A stretch of DNA of 64,000 bases from JBALVT01 sp965262875 (GCA_965262875.1 OZ253569.1:4836001-4900000), one strand, 5' to 3'; positions 15,637 through 25,411 are shown, numbered from the stretch's first letter. Notes: generated by a model from the sequence alone, not told the origin. Numbers and translations are program-made.

Positions 15637-16998
15637 ATGAAGCAAGTAAAATACCTCATCCCCGAAGCTGACATTCCCGATCAGTGGTATAATATTTTGG
15701 CTGATCTTCCAGAGCCAATGGAGCCACCGCTGAATCCGCAGACTAAAGAGCCAGTCGGCCCTGAGGATCTGTCCGCGATTTTCCCGGACGCTTTAATCGC
15801 TCAAGAAGTGAGCAGCGAACGCTATATTGATATACCCGATGAGGTTTTACAGTACTATCGGCAGTGGCGCCCATCTCCGGTTCACCGGGCAAGACGCCTG
15901 GAAAAGCTGCTAGATACCCCCGCACATATTTATTACAAATATGAAGGCAGCAGTCCGGTCGGTTCGCACAAACTCAATACGGCAATAGCCCAGGCCTATT
16001 ACAATCGCGAGGCCGGAATAAAACACATTTCTACTGAAACCGGTGCGGGTCAGTGGGGCACAGCACTGTCCCTGGCAGGCGAGGCCATGGGTATTTCGGT
16101 CAAAGTGTTTATGGTGAAAGTCAGCTACAACCAGAAACCCTACCGCAGGGCCATGATAGAAACCTACGGCGGTACTGTTATTGCCAGCCCGAGTGAGGAG
16201 ACCGAATCAGGCCGGGAAATTTTGGCGCAGACCCCGGATTCTCCCGGCAGTTTAGGCATTGCAATCTCCGAAGCTGTGGAGATTGCCCGCCAGCGAGATG
16301 ATACCAATTATGGACTTGGTAGCGTGCTGAATCACGTCATGTTGCACCAAACTGTTATTGGCCGGGAGGCGCTGCTGCAAATGGAAATGGCGGGAGAATA
16401 TCCCGACATAGTGATAGCTTGCTCAGGCGGCGGCAGTAATTTTGCCGGCTTAAGCTTTCCGTTTATAGGCGCCAATTTAACCGGCGGTAAGTCCACACGA
16501 ATTCTTGCGGTTGAACCGGCCTCCTGCCCAACAATGACTAAGGGTGTTTTCGCCTACGATTACGGCGATGTAGCGGGTCTAACCCCCATGATGAAAATGC
16601 ATACACTGGGGCATGGATTTATTCCGGAGGCGATTCACGCCGGCGGTCTACGCTACCACGGCATGTCACCCATCGTGAGCCACCTTCAGAACCTTGGTCA
16701 AATCGAAGCCAGGGCCTACGCGCAAAATACCTGTTTCTCTGCGGGCGTGCAGTTCGCTAGAGCAGAGGGAATAGTGCCGGCACCGGAATCGAATCATGCA
16801 ATACGCGGTGCCATTGACGAGGCGCTACGCTGCAAGGCCGAGGGTAAATCAGAGGTTATTCTGTTCAACCTGTCGGGGCACGGACACCTGGATATGCAGG
16901 CCTATATGGACTTCAGCGCCGGCAAACTAGCCGATCACGAGTATGAAGCCGAGGAGGTTGCCCAGGCACTGAAAGATTTGCCTATGGGAGGCAGCTGA
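15637..16998 (+). CDS. TrpB-like PLP-dependent enzyme (TrpB2 type)
   Basis: The protein has 453 residues behind GGAGAA. PLP would bind Lys112 in PVGSHKLNTA; the phosphate loop is SGGGSNFAGL. The long N-terminal region and the TETGAGQWGTAL segment match the TrpB2 branch rather than the TrpA-partnered TrpB. TrpB2 proteins can make tryptophan from indole and serine or act as serine deaminases. There is no trpA here, which fits a stand-alone role. The gene is convergent with the toxin gene at 17018. Confidence 0.9.
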   Translation: MKQVKYLIPEADIPDQWYNILADLPEPMEPPLNPQTKEPVGPEDLSAIFPDALIAQEVSSERYIDIPDEVLQYYRQWRPSPVHRARRLEKLLDTPAHIYYKYEGSSPVGSHKLNTAIAQAYYNREAGIKHISTETGAGQWGTALSLAGEAMGISVKVFMVKVSYNQKPYRRAMIETYGGTVIASPSEETESGREILAQTPDSPGSLGIAISEAVEIARQRDDTNYGLGSVLNHVMLHQTVIGREALLQMEMAGEYPDIVIACSGGGSNFAGLSFPFIGANLTGGKSTRILAVEPASCPTMTKGVFAYDYGDVAGLTPMMKMHTLGHGFIPEAIHAGGLRYHGMSPIVSHLQNLGQIEARAYAQNTCFSAGVQFARAEGIVPAPESNHAIRGAIDEALRCKAEGKSEVILFNLSGHGHLDMQAYMDFSAGKLADHEYEAEEVAQALKDLPMGGS

Positions 16999-17017
16999 TA
17001 GCGCGTAAATGTTCTGC

Positions 17018-17443
17018 TTAGGATACACCGTTGAACGGATTTATAAGCTCGATTTGGCAGTGTTCAAAATCTTTGATATTTCGGGTTGCGACACAGAACC
17101 CTCTTGATCTGGCAATTGCCGCAATTTGCCCATCTAGGTTGCTCATTGGGCGACCTATTTCTTTACGGTGGCACATGACCTCACCATAAATGCGGGCTGC
17201 ACTTTCATCAAACGATAGAACTCGTTTAGTAAAAGCCTCTTTTACAAATTGTTCAAAACGTTCACTTAATAACTTGCAACGCTTACCCTCGGGCATCGCT
17301 AGAAGGCCGTAGCCAATTTCAGCTACAGTGATTGTTGATAAATACAATGAAGTAACATCCTGAGAATTTAACCAATCTAGAACCTGACTAGCAGGCGGGG
17401 AGGTCATAAACTCGGAGACAATATTAGTATCCAGGATAATCAT
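17018..17443 (-). CDS. PIN-domain toxin, FitB/VapC type
   Basis: The protein has 141 residues. Acidic PIN residues are visible: Asp5 in MIILDTNIVSEF, Glu in TITVAEIGYGL, and Asp in MSNLDGQIAA. It should be a Mg-dependent RNase that inhibits growth when free of its antitoxin. Its ATG follows the antitoxin stop codon directly (TGAATG), so translation is coupled. FitB-like sequences have the IARSRGFCVATRNIKDFE ending seen here. Confidence 0.9.
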   Translation of the reverse strand: MIILDTNIVSEFMTSPPASQVLDWLNSQDVTSLYLSTITVAEIGYGLLAMPEGKRCKLLSERFEQFVKEAFTKRVLSFDESAARIYGEVMCHRKEIGRPMSNLDGQIAAIARSRGFCVATRNIKDFEHCQIELINPFNGVS

Positions 17444-17674
17444 TCAGAAGCTGATAGGTTTATGGGTTTCTCGTTCTGGCAGGGTCAGTTCGTCATCACC
17501 ATAGGCAGGACTAAATAGTTTAACTGCAAGATCACCCAAGTTCTCGGGTGTTGAAACAGCGCGTTTTAGAATTTGGCGGACTTCCTCTTCCATGGAGGCA
17601 CCATGCTTGGCAGCCTGTATCCGTAAGAGGCGCATAGTATCTTCATCTATTTTCCGCACGCTTAGACTTGGCAT
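17444..17674 (-). CDS. FitA-like ribbon-helix-helix antitoxin
   Basis: The protein has 76 residues. The N-terminus (MPSLSVRKIDEDTMRLLRIQ) and the EEEVRQILKRAV helix are those of FitA-type RHH antitoxins. The C-terminal tail would block the PIN active site. The pair probably represses its own promoter in the AT-rich segment 17675-17788, where I see no clear operator. Confidence 0.88.
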   Translation of the reverse strand: MPSLSVRKIDEDTMRLLRIQAAKHGASMEEEVRQILKRAVSTPENLGDLAVKLFSPAYGDDELTLPERETHKPISF

Positions 17675-17788
17675 AGCTTGTCCCTCAATGTGTAATGAGT
17701 TATCAGAATGATAGTGACTGCAGTCAATGATGTCAATTTATGAATAATGATGGCGTAACTTGGTTGAGTAGTCCTCGAAGTGAGAGTG

Positions 17789-19011
17789 CCCGTGTGGTCA
17801 AAAAACTAATCTGCTTAAGGATATCAGTAGTTTGACAAATCTCGATCCTGTTTCTATACCGTTTTGCATCACCCAAGATCTGGCATATGATTTACAGAGA
17901 ATTTCCAGCTGGAGATAGATTTGCATCGATTGGGCATGCCTATTGGCCTACATCACGGGAACTGTGGACCAAGAACTCCTTCTGCGCAATGAGTATCTCG
18001 CCGCAGAGAACCGAATACTCAAAGCTCAAATTAAAACCCGGTTGATACTCACTACGTGGAGAAGGCTACTCTGTCAGAAATCGCACATCGACTTGGCCGC
18101 AAAGCGCTCGAGGACGTCCCCATGCCGCGAGACCCGACACCATTCTTGGTTGGTACCGCAAACTGGTAGCACGTAAATTTGACGGCTCCTATTCGCGCCG
18201 CTATCCGGGCCGCCCCCGAATTGACAGTGAAATTGAGGCGTTGGTCATGCGCATGGCTAGAGAGAATTCGGGCTGGGGTTATGACCGAATTGTCGGAGCT
18301 ATGGCGAACCTGGGTTACACGCTATCAGATCAAACTGTGGGTAATATTCTTCTACGCCAGGGAATTCTTCCGGCGCCGAAACGAAAGCGAGAGACAACCT
18401 GGGCAGACTTTATTCGTACGCACATGTCTGTCCTTGCGGGTACCGACTTTTTCTCTGTGGAGGTTCTGACACTACGCGGACTGGTCACTTATTATGTGCT
18501 CTTCTTCATCCATCTTGAGAGCCGCAAGGTCGAGATCGCAGGAGTGACACCGCATCCGAATGAAGTATGGATGAAGCAGATCGCTAGAAATGTAACGATG
18601 GACGAATGAGGCTTTCTCGGTAATTGCAGGTACCTTATTCATGATCGTGACACTAAGTATTGCCAATCATTTCGGGAAATCATCGAATCCGGTGATGTGA
18701 AACCACTGCGGCTCCCTGCACGCAGCCCGAATTTGAATGCGTTTTCGGAGCGCTGGGTAAAATCGGTCAAAGGCGAGTGTCCGTCGAGGTTGATTTTGTT
18801 TGGTGAAGCATCCTTAAGACGCGCACTTCGCGAGTACCTTGCTCATTATCACGCCGAGCGGAATCATCAAGGTAAAGACAACGTGCTGTTATTTCCAACC
18901 GCCACGAACGGAAGGAAACCTATTGACGGATCAGTTGGCTGTAAAGAAAGCCTGGGTGGGCTATTAAAATATTACCATCTGGAAGCCGCATGAGTTTTTT
19001 GACCACACGGG
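17789..19011 (+). mobile_element. Degenerate integrase-core IS with intact inverted repeats
   Basis: CCCGTGTGGTCAAAAAACT at 17789-17807 is repeated perfectly, inverted, at 18993-19011. Between them lies a transposase in at least four pieces: 17943-18060 (LLLRNEYLAAENRILKAQIK), 18050-18180, 18225-18609 and 18640-18993. The later pieces carry SGWGYDRIVGAMANLGY, TDFFSVEVLT and ARSPNLNAFSERWVKSVKGE, matching the rve integrase core of IS3/IS481-like transposases. Several frameshifts and stops interrupt it, so it cannot move itself, although a related enzyme could act on its ends. I found no clear target duplication. Confidence 0.8.
18227..18993 (+). pseudogene. Integrase-core transposase remnant
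   Basis: Pieces of the catalytic domain are readable in two frames. The first covers PGRPRIDSEIEALVMRMA through ARNVTMDE with the first catalytic Asp in AGTDFFS. It stops at 18607-18609. The second resumes after about 18640 and holds the DDE glutamate segment NAFSERWVKSVKGE followed by LAHYHAERNHQG. The middle stretch with the second Asp (HDRDTKYC-like, 18640-18665) is out of frame. The same family occurs at 28943. Confidence 0.75.
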
Positions 19012-19264
19012 GACAAGATAACTTGACAGTGCCCAGAAAAGAGCTGCCGTGTTGAATGGAGAATTGAGAGATCACTTTGAGGAATGGTATCCGGAAATGA
19101 AAGTCGAAGCCCACGAGTTTGACAACCGGGAGCGAGTCAAGCTGGCAGCGTGAATTATGGAGTTTTCACCCCAGGCATTGGGGCGCTCTCCTGCATGGCG
19201 CGAAAAATCGATTACTTTCTTATGCTGCGAAATCTCAATGTACACGCCATGATCGAGATGCGCG
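19012..19264 (+). other. Gap with a 43-codon gene fragment beside the decayed IS
   Basis: From 19024 to 19153 a frame reads LDSAQKRAAVLNGELRDHFE and continues with an acidic, protein-like composition to KLAA and a TGA. It has no start codon of its own and abuts the IS end, so it may be the tail of a gene cut by that IS. I do not recognise it. The rest, up to the convergent kinase gene, shows nothing. Confidence 0.35.
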
Positions 19265-21025
19265 CTATTTCAAAAACATCAAGAGACTTGCAGCCTGTGT
19301 GAAAGCCAGAATGCCAGCAATAATCTTCCAGGCTTTCAGAGGGTCTCGCTCCAGCAAAGGGCGCTGCTGGTATTCGAGGTAGCGTGGATTCGGATGGTGC
19401 AGCTCGTAGATAAACTCCGAGATGTCGCCGTGTCGGCGTTCTTGGTGAAAGCGAAGCGCTTTTTTCAGCGCACAATCGATCCAGTGCGGAATCAGCGGGT
19501 TGAGTTTGTAACTTGCTGTATAAGTTGTTGCAAGAAACCCCCGTTGGCTTTTGCAATGTTCCAGCTTTCCGCCGAAGGGCAGTACCCCTGTAAACATTTC
19601 GTAGCTGATGACCGCCAGAGAAAACAGGTCTGCGGTGTAGTTGGCCGTTTTTCCCAAGGTGTATTCCGGCGCGGAGTAATCTGCAGTTCCCAGGGCGATG
19701 TCCCGTTGTATCGGTGTGGCTATCTCAGCAATTCCGGCGACGCGACAGGCGCCAAAGTCGATGATTTTTACCTGGCCCATATTGTCTACAAGGATGTTGT
19801 CCGGTTTGACATCCTGGTGCAGTGTTTCTCGCCGGTGCATGGCGCGCAAACCCTTTCCGATCTGGTCTATCAGGAACACCGCTTCTTCCACCGCGGGTTT
19901 AGGGTTCTCGCGCATCCATTGAGATAGCGTCATGCCATTAATATACTCGGTCAGATAATACAGGCAGCTCTTTGGACGATGGCTTTCCACTACCTTTACA
20001 ACATGCGAGCTGTTAATGCGCAGCCCTATCCAGCTTTCCATGACAAAACGTTCGATATATGCCGCGTCGTCATCGAAGTTCACAGACGGGGTCTTCATGC
20101 AGTAGTGATCGCCTGTGGCGGTGTCTTCCACCTGGTAAACCTGGCTCCGCGTGCTGGCATGAAGCTCGCGCAATATTCTGTAGCCATCGAGTATCATACC
20201 CGGCTCTAGGAAGGGCGGGAATTTCAACGGGGTGAGTTGATTGATAACCTCGTCAATCTGTGCCCTCGGTAGTTCGTCAATGCTCAGTAACTGGCAGCTG
20301 AGGTTATCGTCACTGCCAGACTCGAGTGCCTGTGTTACCAGCTGTTGGCATACATCGTTAAGATCGTTTTCAAGGGGTGCCAATATGCCCTGCATTGCTG
20401 TTAGACCTACTACATCGTGTATGCCATCGGTAGTGAGGAGAAAAATGTCACCGAGCTGTAGGGGGTAGGATTGATAGTCCATGTCCAGATGGACATCCAA
20501 GCCCATGGCTCTGGTTAGATAGGAGTGATCTTCGGATACCGGCGTGCTGTGATCGTTGGTGAGTTGTTCCAATGCCCCGTCGCGAAGGCGGTAGACACGG
20601 CTGTCGCCCACATGGAAAACATGTGCGGTTTGTGATTTGAAGACCACCGTGGTCATGGTGGTAACAAAGCCTTTGTTGCAGTCAGAAAAACCTCGCCCAC
20701 GGCTATAAAGCCAGCGGTTCAGCGCGGTCAGTACCTGCTGGGACGAATGTTTTACACTCCAAGATTCAGGCGTGGAGAAGTAATCCGAAAGAAAATTGGA
20801 AACGCAGGTGTGGCTCGCTTCTCTGCCAGCCTCGGCAGCGCTAACGCCGTCAGCGATTACCGCGACGGCGCCTTTGGTAGCAAGAAGATTATCTGCAGGA
20901 ATACGAATGCCGATGGCGTCTTCGTTGTCTACTTTGCAACCGGCGCTACTGCACTGCCCGACGCTGAGCCTGAGTCCCTCAGGAAGTAGTGTCTGTGCGT
21001 TGGCTATGGACTGTATTGTGTTCAT
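19265..21025 (-). CDS. PP2C phosphatase-Ser/Thr kinase fusion of the nitrate cluster
   Basis: The protein has 586 residues. Residues 15-255 form a PP2C-type phosphatase (VDNEDAIGI, VIADGVSAAEAGREAS, FHVGDSRVYRL, LTTDGIHDVV, SDDNLSCQLL). Residues 280-540 form a protein kinase with a degenerate glycine loop (ELHASTRSQVY), a YCMKTP lysine, a catalytic loop LHQDVKPDNIL with HQD instead of HRD, and IIDFGACR. A single C-terminal membrane segment (about 565-585) anchors it. P. aeruginosa PA1782 is in the same position between nirB and the nitrate transporter. It probably tunes nitrate uptake or reduction by reversible phosphorylation; the target is unknown. It follows the transporter by one base and is probably cotranscribed. 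Confidence 0.85.
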   Translation of the reverse strand: MNTIQSIANAQTLLPEGLRLSVGQCSSAGCKVDNEDAIGIRIPADNLLATKGAVAVIADGVSAAEAGREASHTCVSNFLSDYFSTPESWSVKHSSQQVLTALNRWLYSRGRGFSDCNKGFVTTMTTVVFKSQTAHVFHVGDSRVYRLRDGALEQLTNDHSTPVSEDHSYLTRAMGLDVHLDMDYQSYPLQLGDIFLLTTDGIHDVVGLTAMQGILAPLENDLNDVCQQLVTQALESGSDDNLSCQLLSIDELPRAQIDEVINQLTPLKFPPFLEPGMILDGYRILRELHASTRSQVYQVEDTATGDHYCMKTPSVNFDDDAAYIERFVMESWIGLRINSSHVVKVVESHRPKSCLYYLTEYINGMTLSQWMRENPKPAVEEAVFLIDQIGKGLRAMHRRETLHQDVKPDNILVDNMGQVKIIDFGACRVAGIAEIATPIQRDIALGTADYSAPEYTLGKTANYTADLFSLAVISYEMFTGVLPFGGKLEHCKSQRGFLATTYTASYKLNPLIPHWIDCALKKALRFHQERRHGDISEFIYELHHPNPRYLEYQQRPLLERDPLKAWKIIAGILAFTQAASLLMFLK

Positions 21026-21026
21026 C

Positions 21027-22493
21027 TCAGGTTAGCTCAATGAGTTGCACTGTACCGTCGGGCAGTACTTCGCTCTGTTGGCCTGCCGGTTCCTCAATAA
21101 ATTGTACGATGAAGAAGCAGATTGCAGCACTGCCGGCGATGATCGTGAAAAACATCGAGGCATCAACGAATGATAATACCGTGAGATAGGTTACCGCTCC
21201 CACATTGCCAAAAGCGCCCGTCATACCCGCGATCTGGCCAGTCATACGGCGTTTGATCAAGGGCACCATGGCAAATACCGCTCCTTCACCGGCCTGGACA
21301 AAAAAAGAACAACACATGGTAGCGATGACCGCGCCGGGTATCCACCAACTGTTATCGACCTGTGCCAACACCAGGTAGCCTACCGCAAGTCCCGCTATCA
21401 AAATGGACAATGACCGCTTGCGGCCGAAGGTGTCACTGAGATAGCCGCCACCGGGACGTGCTACCAGATTCATAAAGGCGAAGCCGGAGGCGAGTAACCC
21501 GGCGGTGACAGCATTGAGTTCAAAGGTTTCCATGAAAAATAACGGTAACATGGAGACAACCGCAAGCTCCGAACCAAAGGTGACAAAGTATGCCCAATTC
21601 AGCGCTGCCACCTGTTTGAATTTGTATTTTTCTATTTCTGCCGTGCCTTCACGAAGGTGGTCTTTGTTGACCTTCCATATTTGGCTGGTTTGGAATGCGA
21701 ACAACACGCTTAAGCCTATGTACATCATGTTGGTGGTGGTCTCGTTGAGAAGACCGAGGTTGGCCGGGGAAAGTTTCCAGGAAAGTATCGCCAGTGCAAT
21801 GTACAGGGGCAGGGTCATCGCGATGTAGAAGTATAGGTCGCCCCAGCTGCTGATCTCCAGCCCACCGTTTTTCTTCGGCTTGAAGTAGGTGGAGCCCTTT
21901 GGCGTATTTTGCGCCGTGAGCCAGAAAAAAATACCGTAGCTAAACGACAGTATGCCGGTTGCTGCGATAGCGTAGCGCCAGCCGTCATCACCTCCGAAAA
22001 AGAGCGCGAGAGTGGGCAACGTCATGGCGGCCGCCGCCGACCCGAAATTGCCCCAGCCCCCGTAAATTCCCTGTGCCATGCCCACCTGTCTCGCCGGGAA
22101 CCACTCGCCGACAAGCCTGATACCAATGACGAATCCAGCGCCGACAAAACCGCCTAAAAAACGGAACAGCGCCAGAGTCTCGAAATTGTTGGCGAAAGCG
22201 AATCCCCAGCAGAAGAACGAACTTAGGATTAGCAGTACGCTAAAAACCAATCTAGGGCCAAACCGGTCGACCAGCATGCCCACTACAATCCGAGCGGGTA
22301 TGGTGAGCGCAACGTTAAGTATCAGCAGTGCCTTTATCTGCTGTCCACTCAAGTCGAACGCTTCTTTGATATGACCCAGTAGCGGCGCATGGCTGAACCA
22401 TACGACGAACGTAATGAAGAAGGCCACCCAACCAAGGTGCAGGGTGCGGATGGACGGGTCGTTAAAGTCCATGACTTTTACCGGGATACTCAT
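21027..22493 (-). CDS. Nitrate/nitrite transporter, NarK/NasA-type MFS
   Basis: The protein has 488 residues from the ATG at 22493, which has GGAG nine bases upstream; a longer frame from 22595 lacks a ribosome site. The nitrate-porter signatures are present: FSHAPLLGHIKEAFDLS, GGFVGAGFVIGIRLVGEWFP and GIYGGWGNFGSA. It imports nitrate, or exchanges it for nitrite, for assimilation. It is divergent from nirB over a 379-base regulatory region and is followed by the PP2C/kinase gene. Confidence 0.92.
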   Translation of the reverse strand: MSIPVKVMDFNDPSIRTLHLGWVAFFITFVVWFSHAPLLGHIKEAFDLSGQQIKALLILNVALTIPARIVVGMLVDRFGPRLVFSVLLILSSFFCWGFAFANNFETLALFRFLGGFVGAGFVIGIRLVGEWFPARQVGMAQGIYGGWGNFGSAAAAMTLPTLALFFGGDDGWRYAIAATGILSFSYGIFFWLTAQNTPKGSTYFKPKKNGGLEISSWGDLYFYIAMTLPLYIALAILSWKLSPANLGLLNETTTNMMYIGLSVLFAFQTSQIWKVNKDHLREGTAEIEKYKFKQVAALNWAYFVTFGSELAVVSMLPLFFMETFELNAVTAGLLASGFAFMNLVARPGGGYLSDTFGRKRSLSILIAGLAVGYLVLAQVDNSWWIPGAVIATMCCSFFVQAGEGAVFAMVPLIKRRMTGQIAGMTGAFGNVGAVTYLTVLSFVDASMFFTIIAGSAAICFFIVQFIEEPAGQQSEVLPDGTVQLIELT

Positions 22494-22872
22494 ACTTAAA
22501 CTCCATTGATGTGAAAAGCACATAGGGACGGCATTTACGCAGCTTGTGCCGCCCGCCAGGAAACCTAGAGCAATGATTGTGCCAATTGGGCTCATTGCTG
22601 GCCTTGCAGCTTTTGTGCATCACACAGGGGCGCTTTTGCCCCTGTCCGCACCAAACCGGGATACCCGGGCGCTTTCTCTTTGCACGTTCGCGGGGCGTCT
22701 GCCTCACGATCGAGCGCTGACAGCGCTGCGTTATTGGGCACAAACTCGCAATAGGCCGTGAAATCGCGATGATCGAGGGGTTGGCACGTCATTTGCTACA
22801 CACATGTTTTGAAATGAAGAAGGTGCGCGCGGCGAGGAAGATCTCCCAGCGCCATATTGATGGAGGAGCAGT
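22494..22872. other. Divergent nitrate-cluster control region
   Basis: This region separates the transporter start from the nirB start. Besides the sigma-54 promoter at 22781 it holds short GC-rich inverted repeats such as AGGGGCGCTTTTGCCCCT at 22626-22643. Enhancer sites for an NtrC or NasR-type activator are expected upstream of a sigma-54 promoter, but I could not pick one with confidence. No gene is seen. Confidence 0.6.
22781..22797 (+). promoter_or_regulatory. Sigma-54 promoter of nirBD-nasA
   Basis: TTGGCACGTCATTTGCT matches the -24/-12 consensus (TGGCACG, four bases, TTGCW), with exactly ten bases between the invariant GG and GC. It lies 76 bases upstream of the nirB GTG. Sigma-54 control needs an enhancer-binding activator and ties the cluster to nitrogen limitation. 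Confidence 0.85.
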
Positions 22873-25398
22873 GTGAGTAATCGCAAGATTTTGGTCGTAG
22901 GTAACGGCATGGTAGGTCACCACTTCGTGGAAACTCTGGTCAATGCGTGCACCGATGACCACATAACAATTCTTGGGGAAGAGCCCAGACCAGCCTATGA
23001 CAGGGTTCATCTCTCTGATGTCTTCTCGGGACGTGAACCCGCTGATTTGGCGCTGGCGACACGGGAAACCTATCGCGACTGGGGTGTTGACGCCCATTTC
23101 GGCGATGCGGTGACCGCTGTTGAGCGCGACAGTAAGCGGGTTGTTACCGAGTCAGGGCGTTACTTCAGCTATGACAAACTCATCTTGGCCACCGGTTCCT
23201 ATCCTTTCGTGCCACCAGTACCCGGCTCTGAGCATGAGCTCTGCCTGACTTACCGAACAATCGACGATCTGGGGGAAATTCGTGCCAAGGGCAAGGACAG
23301 TCGCGTTGGTGTCGTCGTTGGTGGCGGATTACTCGGCCTGGAGTGTGCGAACGCCCTACGTAACCTCGGCCTGGAAACTCATGTTGTGGAGTTTGCCCCG
23401 GGGCTTATGGGGGTGCAATTGGATGAGGGCGGGGCGGGGATGTTGCGCCGCAAGGTCGAGGCGCTAGGCGTGAAGGTGCACACTGGAAAAAATACTCAGA
23501 ATATTGCGGCAGGAGACGAGAGTGCTTTGAAGATGGAGTTTGCCGACGGAGAAACTCTAGAAACAGACATGATTGTGTTTTCCGCTGGTATACGCCCTCG
23601 GGACAATCTGGCTCGAGACAGCGAACTGGCCGTCGGCGAGCGTGGGGGTATCGTGATCGATTATAAATGCAAAACCACGGATAGCGATATTTTTTGTATC
23701 GGTGAGTCTGCGCTCTTTGGCGGGCGTATCTTTGGCCTGGTAGCGCCAGGGTACCGTATGGCTGAGGTGGTTGTTGATCAGCTCATGGGCGTTGCTGCCC
23801 AGTTTCAGGGTGCCGATATGAGCACCAAGCTGAAATTGCTCGGAGTGGATGTGGGCTCTATAGGTGACGCTCACGGCAAGACCGAGGGTGCGCTTACCTT
23901 TACCTTTTGTGATGAGCGAATCGAAGTCTATAAGCGGATTAACGTAAGCAAGGACGGCAAGAAGCTACTGGGTGCGGTATTGGTTGGCGACTGTTCGGAT
24001 TACGATACATTGCTGCAGTACTTCCTGAACGAGATAGATTTGCCGGACGATCCCGCCACCCTGATTTTGCCACACAATGTGGGAGCGGCTCCCACCCTGG
24101 GCGCCGGCTCCCTTCCCGCCACGGCTACTATTTGTTCCTGTCACAACGTTAGTAAGGGCGACATTATTTCGGCTATGGATGCGGGTTGCACATCGTTGAC
24201 CGATGTGAAGTCTACAACGGCTGCCAGTACCGGATGTGGTGGTTGCTCAGCGCTGCTGAAAAATCTGGTTGATCTGGAGATGGATGCTCGAGGTCTAGAG
24301 GTAAATCGATCGCTGTGCGAGCATTTCAATTTTACCCGTCAGGACTTGTTCAATATTATCAAAGTGGAGTCGATAGCCAGCTTCGACGAGCTTATCGAAA
24401 AGCACGGCACCGGTATGGGGTGCGAAGTCTGCAAGCCCACTGTGGCCTCGATACTGGCGTCTCTGTGGAACGATTACATTCTCAAAGACGAGCATGTTGG
24501 TCTGCAAGATACCAATGACACCTTCCTGGCCAACATGCAAAAAAACGGTACTTATTCTGTCGTACCTCGTGTCGCCGGTGGTGAAATTACCCCGGACAAA
24601 CTGATCGTACTGGGTGAAGTTGCGAAGAAGTATCAGCTCTACAGCAAGATAACAGGTGGGCAGCGAATAGACTTGTTCGGCGCCACTGTCACCCAACTTC
24701 CCGACATCTGGAAAGAGTTGATTGATGCTGGTTTCGAAACTGGGCACGCCTATGGCAAAGCGCTGCGTACCGTAAAGTCCTGTGTTGGCAGCACCTGGTG
24801 TCGCTACGGCGTGCAAGACAGCGTTTCCATGGCGATATACATAGAGGGTCGCTACAAGGGGCTTCGTTCACCTCACAAGCTCAAATCGGCAGTTTCGGGT
24901 TGTACTCGTGAGTGTTCCGAGGCCCAGTCGAAAGATTTTGGAATCATTGCGACTGAGAAAGGCTGGAATCTCTATGTGGCGGGCAATGGTGGTATGCGGC
25001 CCCGTCATGGTGATTTGTTCGCTACGGATTTGGATGACGAAACCCTCATTCGATATATCGACCGCTTTTTGATGTTCTATGTTCGCACTGCAGACCGTTT
25101 GCAACGCACTGCGGTGTGGATGGACAATTTGGAGGGCGGTCTGGACTATCTTAGACAGGTTGTTATCGATGATTCTTTGGGCCTGGCAGCAGAGCTTGAG
25201 GCGCAAATGGATAGTCTCGTTGGCAGCTATCAGTGTGAGTGGAAAACCACGGTCAACGACCCGGAGAAACTTAAGCGCTTCCGCCGGTTTGTAAATTCAA
25301 AGGCGGCAGACGAGCAGGTCGTGTTTGTGCAGGGGCGGGGTCAACCGCGCCCGGCTACTGAAGAAGAAATAAAGTCCCTCATTAAGAAAACGGCATAA
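22873..25398 (+). CDS. nirB: Assimilatory nitrite reductase, large subunit
   Basis: The protein has 841 residues and starts with GTG at 22873 behind GGAGGAGCA. In order it has an FAD/NAD(P) reductase domain (ILVVGNGMVGHHFVE at the N-terminus), a BFD-like [2Fe-2S] segment with CSCHN from Cys421 and CGGC, and a sulfite/nitrite reductase half with the siroheme-[4Fe-4S] ligands Cys637, Cys643, Cys677 and Cys681. It reduces nitrite to ammonium with NADH in the cytoplasm. nirD follows 13 bases downstream and the whole unit is driven by the sigma-54 promoter. Confidence 0.96.
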   Translation: MSNRKILVVGNGMVGHHFVETLVNACTDDHITILGEEPRPAYDRVHLSDVFSGREPADLALATRETYRDWGVDAHFGDAVTAVERDSKRVVTESGRYFSYDKLILATGSYPFVPPVPGSEHELCLTYRTIDDLGEIRAKGKDSRVGVVVGGGLLGLECANALRNLGLETHVVEFAPGLMGVQLDEGGAGMLRRKVEALGVKVHTGKNTQNIAAGDESALKMEFADGETLETDMIVFSAGIRPRDNLARDSELAVGERGGIVIDYKCKTTDSDIFCIGESALFGGRIFGLVAPGYRMAEVVVDQLMGVAAQFQGADMSTKLKLLGVDVGSIGDAHGKTEGALTFTFCDERIEVYKRINVSKDGKKLLGAVLVGDCSDYDTLLQYFLNEIDLPDDPATLILPHNVGAAPTLGAGSLPATATICSCHNVSKGDIISAMDAGCTSLTDVKSTTAASTGCGGCSALLKNLVDLEMDARGLEVNRSLCEHFNFTRQDLFNIIKVESIASFDELIEKHGTGMGCEVCKPTVASILASLWNDYILKDEHVGLQDTNDTFLANMQKNGTYSVVPRVAGGEITPDKLIVLGEVAKKYQLYSKITGGQRIDLFGATVTQLPDIWKELIDAGFETGHAYGKALRTVKSCVGSTWCRYGVQDSVSMAIYIEGRYKGLRSPHKLKSAVSGCTRECSEAQSKDFGIIATEKGWNLYVAGNGGMRPRHGDLFATDLDDETLIRYIDRFLMFYVRTADRLQRTAVWMDNLEGGLDYLRQVVIDDSLGLAAELEAQMDSLVGSYQCEWKTTVNDPEKLKRFRRFVNSKAADEQVVFVQGRGQPRPATEEEIKSLIKKTA

Positions 25399-25411
25399 CT
25401 GGAGAATGACA

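Noticed and set aside
17018..17674. FitAB-like pair as part of the adjacent IS
   Set aside because: It lies outside the IS inverted repeats that begin at 17789.
22520..22560. Possible sigma-54 site for the nitrate transporter on the minus strand
   Set aside because: GGCAC is present, but the GC element is at the wrong distance (8 instead of 10 bases).
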